DNA of 64,000 bases, taken from positions 62,001 through 126,000 of the forward strand of contig NZ_FOLS01000012.1 in assembly GCF_900112375.1 (NCBI RefSeq), given 5' to 3'. The notes below the pieces were generated by a model. It was given only the letters and a program-made list of their open reading frames with translations, searched no databases and was not told the DNA's origin. Position numbers and translations under genes: made by a program. Source of the DNA: Pseudomonas citronellolis (GTDB taxonomy: Bacteria; Pseudomonadota; Gammaproteobacteria; Pseudomonadales; Pseudomonadaceae). Within the stretch, counting starts at the first letter, position 1; each line of letters begins with the position of its first letter. Shown here one piece after another: positions 28,155-36,634 of this stretch.

Positions 28155-28156
28155 GG

Positions 28157-28468
28157 TGGACAGTCGGAAAAAAACCACGTAAAAACACTTCCGAACAGTT
28201 TTTTATCCCACAGCGACTGTTCCACTTCTCCTACTGCCATCCCCGGCAGACCTGCTGAAAATCCTCAATCCCCCGCCGCCTGTGCACCACAATGGAGCGC
28301 AGCGGTACAGTTCGCCCCAAAATCGCCATTACAGTTTGCTGAAACAATTCGCTGACGCTATTTAATTCAAGGCAACTGTACCTATCGCGGCTGACCAAAA
28401 AGTCAGAAGATACTCCTCAACAACTTCCGCAACCCCACTACCCGCCAAAAGCGGGAAGGACGAAAATC
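28157..28468 (+). promoter_or_regulatory. Leader region of first DUF1127 gene, rich in ACTGT motifs
   Basis: A 312-bp gap without a gene. It holds ACAGT or ACTGT at 28160, 28195, 28216, 28307, 28331 and 28375, often extended as AACAGTT or AACTGTACC. The locally AT-rich part 28340-28370 (TTTAATTCAA) may hold the promoter. The same motif continues after the gene (see 28676-28961). Confidence 0.45.
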
Positions 28469-28675
28469 ATGGAACGTACCCTCGGTTCCGCCACTGTCAG
28501 CAACATCCGTTCTTCCTCCACCGCCCACCGCAGCCTGGTCGGCACCGTCCGCCTGTGGCAGCGCCGCATCGAGAGCCGCCGCCAACTGGCCCGCCTCGAC
28601 TCGCGCCTGCTGGCCGACGCCGGCATCAGCGAAGCCCAGCGCTACGCCGAGCTGAACAAGCCGTTCTGGAAATAA
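28469..28675 (+). CDS. DUF1127 small protein
   Basis: A 68-residue basic protein starting MERTLGSATVSNIRSSS. The C-terminal half holds the DUF1127 (YjiS-like) signature: TVRLWQRRIESRRQLARLDSR followed by LLADAGISEAQRYAELNKPFW. Small DUF1127 proteins in other bacteria have been linked to RNA binding and to phosphate or carbon metabolism, but the role here is unknown. A second DUF1127 gene follows 286 bp downstream. Confidence 0.85.
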   Translation: MERTLGSATVSNIRSSSTAHRSLVGTVRLWQRRIESRRQLARLDSRLLADAGISEAQRYAELNKPFWK

Positions 28676-28961
28676 GCAATACAGCTTCAAACTGTTACGG
28701 TCCGCGGTAAGCCAGCAGGACTGTACCGGTCACCCGTAACGGGCCGCTCCCTTCCCAGGTAGCGGCCCGTACTGTTTTCAGCCCTCCCGAATCCGCTGCT
28801 CCGTCATTGGGCAGGCGTGCCCGAACAGACGCGCTCAAAGCGGCCATAACAGTTGTCACTGCCGCCTGACTGTTCTCCCCGAATTTCCCCTGCCTGGCCC
28901 TGCCGGGCGATAGCCGCCCCTGCCAACCTGTATTGCCCACCAGCGACCGAGGTCGGCAAAC
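28676..28961 (+). promoter_or_regulatory. Gap between the two DUF1127 genes
   Basis: A hairpin ACGGGCCGCT / AGCGGCCCGT (28739-28770) followed by ACTGTTTTC looks like the terminator of the first DUF1127 gene. ACTGT/ACAGT pentamers occur at 28691, 28720, 28771, 28849 and 28869, repeating the motif of the upstream gap. No gene here. Confidence 0.45.
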
Positions 28962-29162
28962 ATGGAACGTGCACTCGAACTCAACGGCTCCACCCCACGA
29001 TTGACCTTCCTGTTCCGGCGCCTGCGCGCAGCATTTGGCCAGTGGCGCCACAACGCTCGCACCCGCTACCTTCTCGCCCAGTTCAACGAACGCGAACTGG
29101 CCGACGCCGGCATCGACCGTTGCCAGCGCGAGCGGGAACTTTCAAAACCTTTCTGGCGCTGA
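28962..29162 (+). CDS. DUF1127 small protein, second copy
   Basis: A 66-residue basic protein starting MERALELNGSTPRLTFLFRR. The DUF1127 core is TRYLLAQFNERELADAGIDR, followed by ERELSKPFWR. It shares the ending ELxKPFW and the LADAGI core with the upstream copy, so the pair arose by duplication. Function unknown. Confidence 0.85.
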   Translation: MERALELNGSTPRLTFLFRRLRAAFGQWRHNARTRYLLAQFNERELADAGIDRCQRERELSKPFWR

Positions 29163-29257
29163 GCGGCTGGCCGCCGGGGGCGGGCTCCGCTAGTCTGCAT
29201 CGGTAGCGCGCGGCAGCTTTGGCCGCGCGGTTTTATCTCGACTGGGAGTGTCCATTC

Positions 29258-29575
29258 ATGAATCGTCTGCGCCTGCTTACCGCCGCCGCCCTGATCACCT
29301 GCGCCAGCGGCGCCTTCGCCAGCAGCTTCATCGTCACCACCGATGCGCTGGTCGGCGCCACCAAGGCCACCTCCGACGGTACCACCGACATCACCAACTC
29401 CTTCCGCGACGACAAGATCGTCCTGGACGCCCGCGACGACGCCGCCACCTTCGTCGCCACCGACGGGCAGGTGCGCGGCGCGCATCTGGAAGCGGCGCTG
29501 CGGCACATTCGCGGCAAGCTGCCGAGCCTGGCCGCCAACGACCTGCAGCTGGCCCAGGCGATCCTGGTCATCTGA
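29258..29575 (+). CDS. DUF2388 secreted protein, copy 1
   Basis: 105 residues with a signal peptide (MNRLRLLTAAALITCASGAFA, cleavage after about 21). The DUF2388 core: SFIVTTDALVGATKATSD, then DDKIVLDARDDAATFVATDG and QVRGAHLEAALRHIR. First of three consecutive paralogues; function unknown, predicted periplasmic. The start was chosen at the ATG that opens the signal peptide, with GGGAG upstream. Confidence 0.85.
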   Translation: MNRLRLLTAAALITCASGAFASSFIVTTDALVGATKATSDGTTDITNSFRDDKIVLDARDDAATFVATDGQVRGAHLEAALRHIRGKLPSLAANDLQLAQAILVI

Positions 29576-29691
29576 CCCCCGCTCTTCGCCCGGAGGCGCC
29601 TTTTCAGAGCGTCTACCGGGCCTGCAAGGCTGGCTCTTGCCGGCACATTCCGTTAGCCTTGGCGGCTGTGCTTTTCCGATCGCCATAGCCC

Positions 29692-29985
29692 ATGCGCAGC
29701 CTGCTATTCCTGCTCACCGGCCTCTGCCTGGCCACCCCCGTGCTGGCCTTCGAACAGACCACCATGTTCGTCGCCGGCAGCAGCTACGTGACCAGCAAAG
29801 TCACCAGTACGCCTTTCGAGAACAAACTGCTCGGTGCCGCCCGCGATGATGCCGCCAGCTACATCGCCACCGACGGCCGGGTGCGCGGAGCGCGCCTGGA
29901 ACAGGCGTTGCGCTGGCTGCGCACGCAGCATCCGGAGCTCGCGGCGAACGATCGGGAACTGGCCGAAGCCATTCTTGCCCAATAG
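29692..29985 (+). CDS. DUF2388 secreted protein, copy 2
   Basis: 97 residues with a signal peptide (MRSLLFLLTGLCLATPVLA). The core repeats that of copy 1: RDDAASYIATDGRVRGARLE followed by QALRWLRTQHPELAANDREL. Predicted periplasmic, function unknown. It lies 116 bp after copy 1 and 40 bp before copy 3. Confidence 0.85.
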   Translation: MRSLLFLLTGLCLATPVLAFEQTTMFVAGSSYVTSKVTSTPFENKLLGAARDDAASYIATDGRVRGARLEQALRWLRTQHPELAANDRELAEAILAQ

Positions 29986-30025
29986 TCAGTCGTGAGCAGC
30001 GCCCGCTGCCGTTTCGGAGACTCCC

Positions 30026-30361
30026 ATGCGCCTCAGCTCGATCCCCAAGAGCCCCCTGATCCTCGGCCTGCTGCTGGCCGCCTGCGCCTCCAGCGCCCAG
30101 GCCCACTCGGTCATCCGCCTGTTCAACATCACCACCAACGCCATCGGCCGCAGCGTGGACTTCACCTCCGACACCACCACTTCGATCCGCGACATGAAGA
30201 TCGTCCGCGAGGCCCGTGACGACGCCGCCAGCTTCGTCGCCAGTGAAGGCGCCATCCGCGGCGCGCAGCTGGAAGCGGCGCTGAAGGTGGTCCGCGAGAA
30301 GGTACCGGATGCGCGCGACGCCTCCGACCAGCAGTTGGCTGAAGCCATTCTCGCTCTGTGA
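30026..30361 (+). CDS. DUF2388 secreted protein, copy 3
   Basis: 111 residues with a signal peptide (about 1-26, ending SSAQA). Core: EARDDAASFVASEGAIRGAQ followed by LEAALKVVREKV. It overlaps the next gene by 4 bp (GTGA), so it is translationally coupled to the DUF4105-type protein. This suggests that the paralogues work with it in the envelope. Confidence 0.85.
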   Translation: MRLSSIPKSPLILGLLLAACASSAQAHSVIRLFNITTNAIGRSVDFTSDTTTSIRDMKIVREARDDAASFVASEGAIRGAQLEAALKVVREKVPDARDASDQQLAEAILAL

Positions 30362-32319
30362 TCCCCCGCGGCCGCCGCGCTCTGGCGGCACTGGGCCTGC
30401 TCGTCGCCGCCGGCGCCCAGGCCGACCTGCGCCTGGAGCTGCTGCCCGACGGCCTCGCCCCGGCGCAGCGCCAGGCCAGCCAGCAGTTGCTGGATGACGT
30501 CCGCCAGGCGTTGCCGCCGATCTTCGTCCAGGCCCTGGACCGCCGCGTCGAAGTGCAATGGCGCGACGACCTGCCGGGCAACGGCATGGGCCAGGCCCTG
30601 CGCCCCGGCGCCATCGCGCTGAACCGCAAGTACCTGGCCGCCCTCACCGACGGCAGCGCCGCCACTATCAAGACTGGCCGCAGCCACGGCACCCTGCGCC
30701 GCGAGCTGCAGGCTACTGTGGTCCACGAGCTGACCCACCTGTACGACCGCGGCCACCTCTGGCTGCCCGCCGAGGCTCGGCTGATCCAGCGTTGCACGCG
30801 CCAGCAGGACAGCATCGGACGCATCGGCGAGGGCGCCGAGTGCCGCGGCCAGGCCAACCGCCGCTTCACCCTCTCCGACGACCCGCGCCTGCTCGACCTC
30901 GCCGGCTGGCCGCAACTGGCCGGCAAGCGCGGTCAGCGCGAGCACGACAACCGCTTCGTCCTGCGCAGCCCGGACCGTTACGAGCTGAGCAACCCGCGCG
31001 AGTTCGTCGCGGTGAACATGGAGTACTTCGTCCTCGACCCCAGCTACGCCTGCCGCCGCCCGGCGCTGTACCGCTACTACGCCGAGCGCTTCGGCGAACG
31101 CCCGCAGCGCCAGGCCTGCGCGCCGTCCTTCGCCTACCTCAACGCCGGCCGCGACTTCGGCCGCCAGCCGCTGGGCAGGCTGGACCCGGAGCGCGTCTAC
31201 GAGGTCGACTACCTGCTGGCCGAGGCCAACGACCAGTGGATGAGCCGCTGGGGCCACGCCATGCTGCGCCTGGTGGTCTGCGCCCCGGGCCGGCCGCGCG
31301 GCCCGGACTGCCGGCTGGACCTGGACCAGCACCTGGTGTTGTCCTACCGCGCCTTCGTCGGCGACCTGCAGCTGTCCAGCTGGGATGGCCTGACCGGATC
31401 CTATCCGTCGCGGCTGTTCGTCCTGCCGCTGTCCCAGGTGATCGAGGAATACACCAAGATCGAGCTGCGCAGCCTGGCCTCGATCCCGCTCAAGCTCAAT
31501 CGCCAGCAGATCGACGAGCTGGTGGAGCGGGCCATGCAGGTGCACTGGGGCTACGACGGCAACTACTACTTCATCTCCAACAACTGCGCGGTGGAAACCC
31601 TCAAGCTGCTGCGCAGCGGCATTCCCGACCCGCGCCTGCAGGACCTCGACAGCATCACCCCCAACGGCGTGGTGCAGATCCTGGAGAACCGCGGCCTGGC
31701 CGACGCCAGCGTGCTCGACGACTCCAAGAGCGCACTGCGCCTGGGCTACCGCTTCGACTCCTTCCGCGACCGCTACCAGGCGATGTTCGAGGTGCTGCGC
31801 CAGCGCCTGGACATTCCCCAGAGCAAGGTCGAGGACTGGTTGGCCCTGCCCGCCAGCGAGCGCCGCGCCTGGTTCGACAAGGCCGACCTGCGCGCCAGCG
31901 CCGCCATGCTGCTGCTGGAGCAGGCCTCGCTGCGGCGCCAGCTGCAGCTGGCCCAGGACGAGCTGAAGCGCCTGTACCTGGGCCACCGCGACGACGCCCG
32001 CGCCGACCCCAAGCTGGTGGCGGCGGGCAAGACGCTGCAGCAGATCCTCGACGACAGCGGCTTCCTCAGCCAACCGGCGGAGCTGCTGGACAGCGGCTAC
32101 GGCCTGCCGCAGCCGGGCGAGTCAACGCGCCTGGAACAGCAGACCCAGGCCCGCCAGGCCCGCCTGCGCCAGCTTAGCGACGACCTCGACCAGGAAGTCC
32201 GCGCGCTGCTGGAGCCGGAGCGCCGCGAGGAGTTGCAGGCGCTGGAGGCCAATCTCAAGCAGCTTGGTGCGCACCTGCGGGCGCTGCATAAGGCGGCGGG
32301 TGGGTTTGAGTTGCCTTGA
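30358..32319 (+). CDS. DUF4105-type envelope protein with HExxH motif
   Basis: 653 residues, GTG start overlapping the stop of the previous gene. N-terminal signal peptide (about 1-22, ending AGAQA). A zinc-protease-like HELTH motif lies in ATVVHELTHLYDRG (about 125). A DUF4105-like core follows from about 285 (WMSRWGHAMLRLVVCAPGRP, then YFISNNCAVETLKLLRSGI). The last 130 residues are rich in Leu/Glu/Arg/Gln and look like a coiled coil. Exported; possibly a peptidase or cysteine-hydrolase-like enzyme acting on envelope substrates. The substrate is unknown. Confidence 0.78.
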   Translation: MIPRGRRALAALGLLVAAGAQADLRLELLPDGLAPAQRQASQQLLDDVRQALPPIFVQALDRRVEVQWRDDLPGNGMGQALRPGAIALNRKYLAALTDGSAATIKTGRSHGTLRRELQATVVHELTHLYDRGHLWLPAEARLIQRCTRQQDSIGRIGEGAECRGQANRRFTLSDDPRLLDLAGWPQLAGKRGQREHDNRFVLRSPDRYELSNPREFVAVNMEYFVLDPSYACRRPALYRYYAERFGERPQRQACAPSFAYLNAGRDFGRQPLGRLDPERVYEVDYLLAEANDQWMSRWGHAMLRLVVCAPGRPRGPDCRLDLDQHLVLSYRAFVGDLQLSSWDGLTGSYPSRLFVLPLSQVIEEYTKIELRSLASIPLKLNRQQIDELVERAMQVHWGYDGNYYFISNNCAVETLKLLRSGIPDPRLQDLDSITPNGVVQILENRGLADASVLDDSKSALRLGYRFDSFRDRYQAMFEVLRQRLDIPQSKVEDWLALPASERRAWFDKADLRASAAMLLLEQASLRRQLQLAQDELKRLYLGHRDDARADPKLVAAGKTLQQILDDSGFLSQPAELLDSGYGLPQPGESTRLEQQTQARQARLRQLSDDLDQEVRALLEPERREELQALEANLKQLGAHLRALHKAAGGFELP

Positions 32320-32360
32320 GGGGCTGTTTCTGTAAGACCGACTGCGCCAAAGCGCTTTTC

Positions 32361-32431
32361 GTAGGATGGGTTGAGCTTGCGAAACCCATCGGAGCCTGGT
32401 GATGGGTAACACTTCGCTCAACCCATCCTAC
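32361..32431. repeat. REP palindrome (GTAGGATGGG type)
   Basis: Arms GTAGGATGGGTTGAGC and GCTCAACCCATCCTAC around a loop near 32396. Same family as at 8493, 8708, 12864 and 37407. Confidence 0.85.
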
Positions 32432-32451
32432 GGGCTGCAGGGGAGCACGTT

Positions 32452-32765
32452 GTAGGAGCGAGCTTGCTTGCGAACGGAACTCTGCCTGATGGCTTCGGTG
32501 CGTGTCCTGAAGAGCCCCCTCTCCCTAACCCTCGGCTGCGCGCCCCGCCCTGAAGGGAGAGGGGACCGTTCGGTGTGCTTGGATATTCTGGAGTCAGCCG
32601 GCAGCACCGTTGGTTTCCGACTGAAACCATTCCTTCTCTCGGCACGGACAAGCCCCCTCTCCCTTCAGGGCGGGGCGCGCAGCCGAGGGCTGGGGAGAGG
32701 GGAGGAGTTGATCCGAAACACAGCCACTGCCGGTAAACGCCATTCGCGAGCAAGCTCGCTCCTAC
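32452..32765. repeat. Composite REP element, inverted copy of 58043-58285
   Basis: Outer arms GTAGGAGCGAGCTTGCTTGC (32452) and GCGAGCAAGCTCGCTCCTAC (to 32765). Inside are two CCCCTCTCCCT blocks in opposite orientation (about 32515 and 32652) around a unique centre. The part 32513-32765 matches 58043-58285 in the opposite orientation. It fills most of the 512-bp gap 32320-32831, in which no gene is seen. Confidence 0.85.
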
Positions 32766-32786
32766 AACACCCACCACCCCAAACAA

Positions 32787-32813
32787 AAAACGCGCCCAAA
32801 GGCGCGTTTTTTT
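32787..32813. terminator. Bidirectional terminator after tonB
   Basis: A-run, stem CGCGCC / GGCGCG with CAAA loop, then seven T. It works on the minus strand for tonB, and its symmetry allows the other direction. Confidence 0.88.
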
Positions 32814-32831
32814 CACCAGCAGAAGACCCCC

Positions 32832-33848
32832 TCAGCGGCGCCCCTCCAGCTTGAAGTAGAAGACCTTGGTCGCCTGCCGCGCGACGATGCGGCCGCCGCT
32901 GATGCGCGGCTCGAAGCGCCAGGTGTCCATGGCCTGGCGCACGGCGTTGTCGAACATCCGCGGCGGCGAGGAGTCCAGCACCTGGATGTCGTCGATGCGG
33001 CCGTCGGCGGTGATGGTGAACAGCACCTTCACGTGGCCTTCGATGCCGCGGCGCTGGGCCATCAGCGGGTATTTCGGCGACTCCATGCGCAACGGCTTGA
33101 TGTCGCTGTCGTTGAGGCTGCCGGTGGGCAGGCCGGCCGGGCCCTGGGTGCCGGTCGGGGCGGCCTGGGCGCCCGGGGTGCTCTGGCCCACGGTCGGCGC
33201 GGCCGGAGGCGGCGGCGGGGCGGGCGGCGTCGGCTCGGCCTGGGCTTCCTCGGCCGGCTCGGGCTCGGGCTTGGGTTTCGGCTTGGGCTTGGGTGCCTTC
33301 TTCGGCACCGCCTTTTCCACCGGCTTGGGCTTGGGTTTCGGCGGCTCCGGCTTGGGCGGCTCGACCACCGGCTCCGGCGGCGTGGGTTGCGGCGGCTGCG
33401 GCTCGGGCGCGGCGGCCGGCGGTTCTTTCACCGGTTCAGGCTTGGGCGGCAGTTGCACCACGCTGACCTGCATGGTCGGCACTTCGCCACGGCCGAGGTT
33501 GAGCTCGTCGGGGCTGGGCACGGCCCAGACCAGGCCGGCGACCACGGCCAGGTGCAGCACCACGGACAGCCCGGAAGACTTCCACCAGCCCGCCTGCTGG
33601 GGCGGCTGCTCCGCTTCTTCCACCCCCTCCACCGGCGCGGCGTAGGGGATCAGCAGTTCGGAGACGGGCACTTCCTCGTCGCGGCGGGCGCCGGAGCAGT
33701 CCACCAGACGCAGGTTGGCTTCATTGCCACGCTGGGCGCTGACGCAGGGCAGCGAGAGTCCTTCGTCGCTGTCGGAAGACGAAGGAAGTTCCGCGGCGGA
33801 CGCGACGAGAGTGGAACTCGCCGGCGAGCGCGATTGCGATGGCGACAT
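32832..33848 (-). CDS. tonB: TonB energy-transducing protein with N-terminal extension
   Basis: 338 residues. A cytoplasmic extension of about 90 residues precedes the membrane anchor (SSGLSVVLHLAVVAGLVWAV, about 91-110). Then comes a Pro/Lys/Glu-rich spacer (about 130-235) and the C-terminal TonB domain (PKYPLMAQRRGIEGHVKVLF, ending TWRFEPRISGGRIVARQATK). The extended N-terminus is known for P. aeruginosa TonB1. It carries proton-motive energy to outer-membrane iron transporters. A Fur-type box lies 32 bp upstream. Confidence 0.95.
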   Translation of the reverse strand: MSPSQSRSPASSTLVASAAELPSSSDSDEGLSLPCVSAQRGNEANLRLVDCSGARRDEEVPVSELLIPYAAPVEGVEEAEQPPQQAGWWKSSGLSVVLHLAVVAGLVWAVPSPDELNLGRGEVPTMQVSVVQLPPKPEPVKEPPAAAPEPQPPQPTPPEPVVEPPKPEPPKPKPKPVEKAVPKKAPKPKPKPKPEPEPAEEAQAEPTPPAPPPPPAAPTVGQSTPGAQAAPTGTQGPAGLPTGSLNDSDIKPLRMESPKYPLMAQRRGIEGHVKVLFTITADGRIDDIQVLDSSPPRMFDNAVRQAMDTWRFEPRISGGRIVARQATKVFYFKLEGRR

Positions 33849-33879
33849 GGGAGAAGCCTGTGGAGAAATGACAGAATCT

Positions 33880-33898
33880 GATAATTATTATCATTCGC
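33880..33898 (-). promoter_or_regulatory. Fur box upstream of tonB
   Basis: GATAATTATTATCATTCGC matches 15 of 19 positions of the classic Fur box GATAATGATAATCATTATC. It lies between the CobW gene stop and the tonB start, so iron repression of tonB is expected. Confidence 0.85.
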
Positions 33899-33914
33899 CC
33901 CGGGTATGGCAACC

Positions 33915-34883
33915 TTATTGGCCATCCGGCAACCAGGCGCAGGTCAACATTTGCTGCTGCAGCGCCTGCGGATCCTGCTCTTTGGCGAAGATCAGCTCCA
34001 GCCGATTGTCCCGCCGCCAGGCGCTGGGCCGCCAGGGTTCGGCGCCCGTCACCCGGTTGCAGGCCTGCCAGCCGTCCTCGCAATGCAGCACCGCCTTGGC
34101 CCGCAGCAAGCCGTCCAGGCCGGCCAGCCAGGCCTCCACCGCCGCGCGGCGGAAGCGCCAGTCGGCGTGCAGGCGCCAGCCGACAGCCTGGTGCCCGCCA
34201 TCGCTATGCACCTGCCGCAGGGGCGCGGCGCGGGTGAGCAGCACCGGCAGTTCGGCCGCGGGGGCCGGCAGTTCCGTCGTCGTTGCCGAATCGAACCCAG
34301 CGACGAACGGCAGGCTCGCGAAGGGCAGGCGCCCCTGCTCGGTCCACACCAGCGGCAACGCCGGCAGGCTGGCTTGCAGACGCTCGCGGGCCTCTTCATC
34401 CAGACCTTCGCTCTTGTTCAGCACCAATAGCGCGGCATCGGCCAGGGCGTCCTGCTGCGCCTCCGGCAGCGAGGCCCCGGCGGCCAGCGCCGCGGCATCC
34501 AGTACCAGCAGCAGCGGCTGTGGCGCCAGCACGCCGCGCCAGGGCGCCTCGCCCAGCTGGCGCAGCAGGGTACGCGGGTGGCCGAGGCCGGAGGGCTCGA
34601 TGAACAACCGCTGCGGCCGCACCTTGCGCAGCAGGCGGGCGAGGCCGACCTGGAAAGGCGCGCCGTTGACGCAGCACAGGCAGCCGCCGGCCACCTCGCC
34701 TATGGCCACGCCGTCGGCGTCGGTGGCCAGCAGCGCGGCGTCCAGGCCGACCTGGCCGAATTCGTTGACCAGCACCGCCCAGCGCTCGCCAGGCGGGCGC
34801 TGGGCCAGCAGGTCGTGGATCAGGCTGGTCTTGCCGGCGCCCAGTGGGCCGCCGATCACATGGGTGGGAATCTGTTCGAGCAT
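33915..34883 (-). CDS. CobW/COG0523-family GTP-binding metallochaperone
   Basis: 322 residues; start at MLEQIPTHVIGGPLGAGKTS. P-loop GGPLGAGKTS (about 11-20), metal-binding CLCC in EVAGGCLCCVNGAPF, and the NKSE motif in ALLVLNKSEGLDEEA. The C-terminal CobW domain ends near KEQDPQALQQQ. It is upstream of tonB on the same strand (66 bp gap). Such proteins supply zinc or other metals to client enzymes; the client is unknown. The same neighbour order is known in P. aeruginosa. Confidence 0.88.
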   Translation of the reverse strand: MLEQIPTHVIGGPLGAGKTSLIHDLLAQRPPGERWAVLVNEFGQVGLDAALLATDADGVAIGEVAGGCLCCVNGAPFQVGLARLLRKVRPQRLFIEPSGLGHPRTLLRQLGEAPWRGVLAPQPLLLVLDAAALAAGASLPEAQQDALADAALLVLNKSEGLDEEARERLQASLPALPLVWTEQGRLPFASLPFVAGFDSATTTELPAPAAELPVLLTRAAPLRQVHSDGGHQAVGWRLHADWRFRRAAVEAWLAGLDGLLRAKAVLHCEDGWQACNRVTGAEPWRPSAWRRDNRLELIFAKEQDPQALQQQMLTCAWLPDGQ

Positions 34884-34957
34884 GGCGCCATGTTGCCGCC
34901 TGACGAGGGCGGGGAAAAGCGCTAGAGTCGGCCCTTCGCTCAAAGGACCCCGTCTTC

Positions 34958-35320
34958 ATGCGTCTGCCGGCCCTGCTCCTGTCGTCCTGCCTCGCCCTGC
35001 CAGCCCTTGCCCACGCCGAAGCCTGCGTGGTGCACAGCCGCGGCAAGAACCTCGACGTGAAGGTCTGCCAGCAGAACCGCAGCATCCCGGCGAAGCTGTT
35101 CCACGAGGGCTTCTGCCAGCCGCAGCTGAAGGACCAGCAGGTCGAGGTGACCTACGCCGACGCCTGCCCCAGCGGCGCCTTCGGCGTCTGCAACAACGCC
35201 CAGGTGCCCAACAGCCCCTACCGCCAGGACATCCACTACTACGGTGTGGCCAGCGACGCGCGCTTCCTCCAGCCGTTCTGCGAAAGCCAGAGCAAGGGCC
35301 AATGGCACGCCGGCAAGTGA
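34958..35320 (+). CDS. Small secreted Cys-containing protein
   Basis: 120 residues with a signal peptide (MRLPALLLSSCLALPALAHA, about 1-20) and six cysteines in the mature part (CVVHSR, VCQQN, FCQPQ, ACPSG, VCNNA, FCESQ), probably in disulfides. Divergent from the CobW gene (74 bp apart). A conserved hypothetical lies at this place in Pseudomonas. Function unknown. A terminator follows at 35411. Confidence 0.75.
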   Translation: MRLPALLLSSCLALPALAHAEACVVHSRGKNLDVKVCQQNRSIPAKLFHEGFCQPQLKDQQVEVTYADACPSGAFGVCNNAQVPNSPYRQDIHYYGVASDARFLQPFCESQSKGQWHAGK

Positions 35321-35410
35321 CCGTCATGCGCCTGTCATGGGCGGCTGTTCTACTGCTGGTCGGGTACCTCACACCCACTGGCACCCCACGCCAGCAAAGA
35401 TCTTGGTGAT

Positions 35411-35439
35411 AGGGCCGCCCCGCGCGGCCCTCTTTTTTT
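35411..35439 (+). terminator. Rho-independent terminator
   Basis: Stem AGGGCCGC / GCGGCCCT with a short loop, then TCTTTTTTT. It ends the small secreted protein gene. Confidence 0.9.
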
Positions 35440-35581
35440 CCGGCTCTTTTCCCGCGTTTTCGCCATCCGGACCGGCGGTATCGCCGTTCGTCCGCGCAAA
35501 GGTGTCTTGCGCAGCTGGCCCTTCTGTCAAAAGGTCACATCCGCTAAGTTTTCAGAGCGTGAGGTACCTTGGGGGTTACGC

Positions 35582-36229
35582 ATGAGCACGTCTATGAACC
35601 TGGACGGCCCCTTCTATCCACCGGCGCTGGGGGCGCCGGAACGACTCAGCGCGGAGCAGTTGCGCGCCTCGCTGGAAATCACCATGGCCGAGCACGGCGG
35701 CGGCGCCGTCTGGCTGTTCGCCTACGGCTCGCTGATCTGGCGCCCGGAGTTCCCGGTGGCCGAGGCCAGCCGTGCGCGGGTGCACGGCTACCACCGCGGA
35801 CTCTACCTGTGGTCGCTGACCCACCGTGGCACCCCGGAGATGCCCGGCCTGGTGCTCGGCCTGGACCGCGGCGGCTCCTGCGGCGGCTTCGCCTACCGGC
35901 TGCCCGACGACGGTCTGGACGCCAACCTGTTCGCCCTCTGGCAGCGCGAGATGCCCTACGCCTCCTACCGCCCGGAATGGCTCAGCTGCCGCCTGGAGGA
36001 TGGCCGCCGGGTGCGCGCCCTGGGCTTCGTCCTCGAACGCCACCTGCCCAGCTACGCCGGCTCGCTGCCGGACAGCGTCGTGCAGCGCGTGTTCGACAGC
36101 GCCCAGGGGCACTTCGGCACCACCCGCGAATACGTCGAGCAGACGGTCAGCGCGCTGCGCGCCTGCGCCATGCCTGACCTGAACCTGGAAGCCCTGCTGG
36201 CGCGCTGCTGCGCCAAGGCCTCCGGCTGA
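35582..36229 (+). CDS. ChaC-like gamma-glutamylcyclotransferase
   Basis: 215 residues; start MSTSMNLDGPFYPPAL chosen as the first ATG of the family-like part (GGGGG upstream). Substrate-binding patch VWLFAYGSLIWRPEFP (the YGSLIW hallmark), then RVHGYHRGLYLWSLTHRGTP and LERHLPSYAG. ChaC enzymes degrade glutathione or gamma-glutamyl peptides to 5-oxoproline in the cytoplasm. Confidence 0.9.
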   Translation: MSTSMNLDGPFYPPALGAPERLSAEQLRASLEITMAEHGGGAVWLFAYGSLIWRPEFPVAEASRARVHGYHRGLYLWSLTHRGTPEMPGLVLGLDRGGSCGGFAYRLPDDGLDANLFALWQREMPYASYRPEWLSCRLEDGRRVRALGFVLERHLPSYAGSLPDSVVQRVFDSAQGHFGTTREYVEQTVSALRACAMPDLNLEALLARCCAKASG

Positions 36230-36230
36230 A

Positions 36231-36446
36231 TCAGGGCGCCGGCTGGCGTACCTCGATCAGTTGTGCGGGCGTCTCGTCCAGGCCCCAGGCGGATTCGTCC
36301 GCCCAGTCCTCGCCGAAGATCTCGACGGGGTGCTGGGTGCGGCTGGAGCCGTTGCCGCAGCCCATGGCCGAGGCCGGGCAGTAGCGGTCGCAGCCCCAGC
36401 AGATGCGTTCGGGGTGGGCGGGGTGCAGGGGGAATTTCTTCGCCAT
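36231..36446 (-). CDS. DUF3079 small protein
   Basis: A 71-residue protein starting MAKKFPLHPAHPERICWGCD, with four cysteines in ICWGCDRYCPASAMGCGNG that probably bind zinc or an iron-sulfur cluster. This is the DUF3079 signature. It is convergent with chaC (2 bp between stops). Function unknown. Confidence 0.85.
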   Translation of the reverse strand: MAKKFPLHPAHPERICWGCDRYCPASAMGCGNGSSRTQHPVEIFGEDWADESAWGLDETPAQLIEVRQPAP

Positions 36447-36634
36447 GGGGAATTGCCTGGAGGGAGTGGGCCCAGCGTCGATTCAACGCCTTCCAGCCCC
36501 CTGCGTACTTGTCGCGAATCAAGAAGTGCGGGAATAAGCAAATGCAGCATAAGCAAAGCATTTTTTATTCCTTAATTTATTGACGAAGCCCACCTACACT
36601 GCCTCCCCATGACGACTTTCAGGGGGATGAACCC

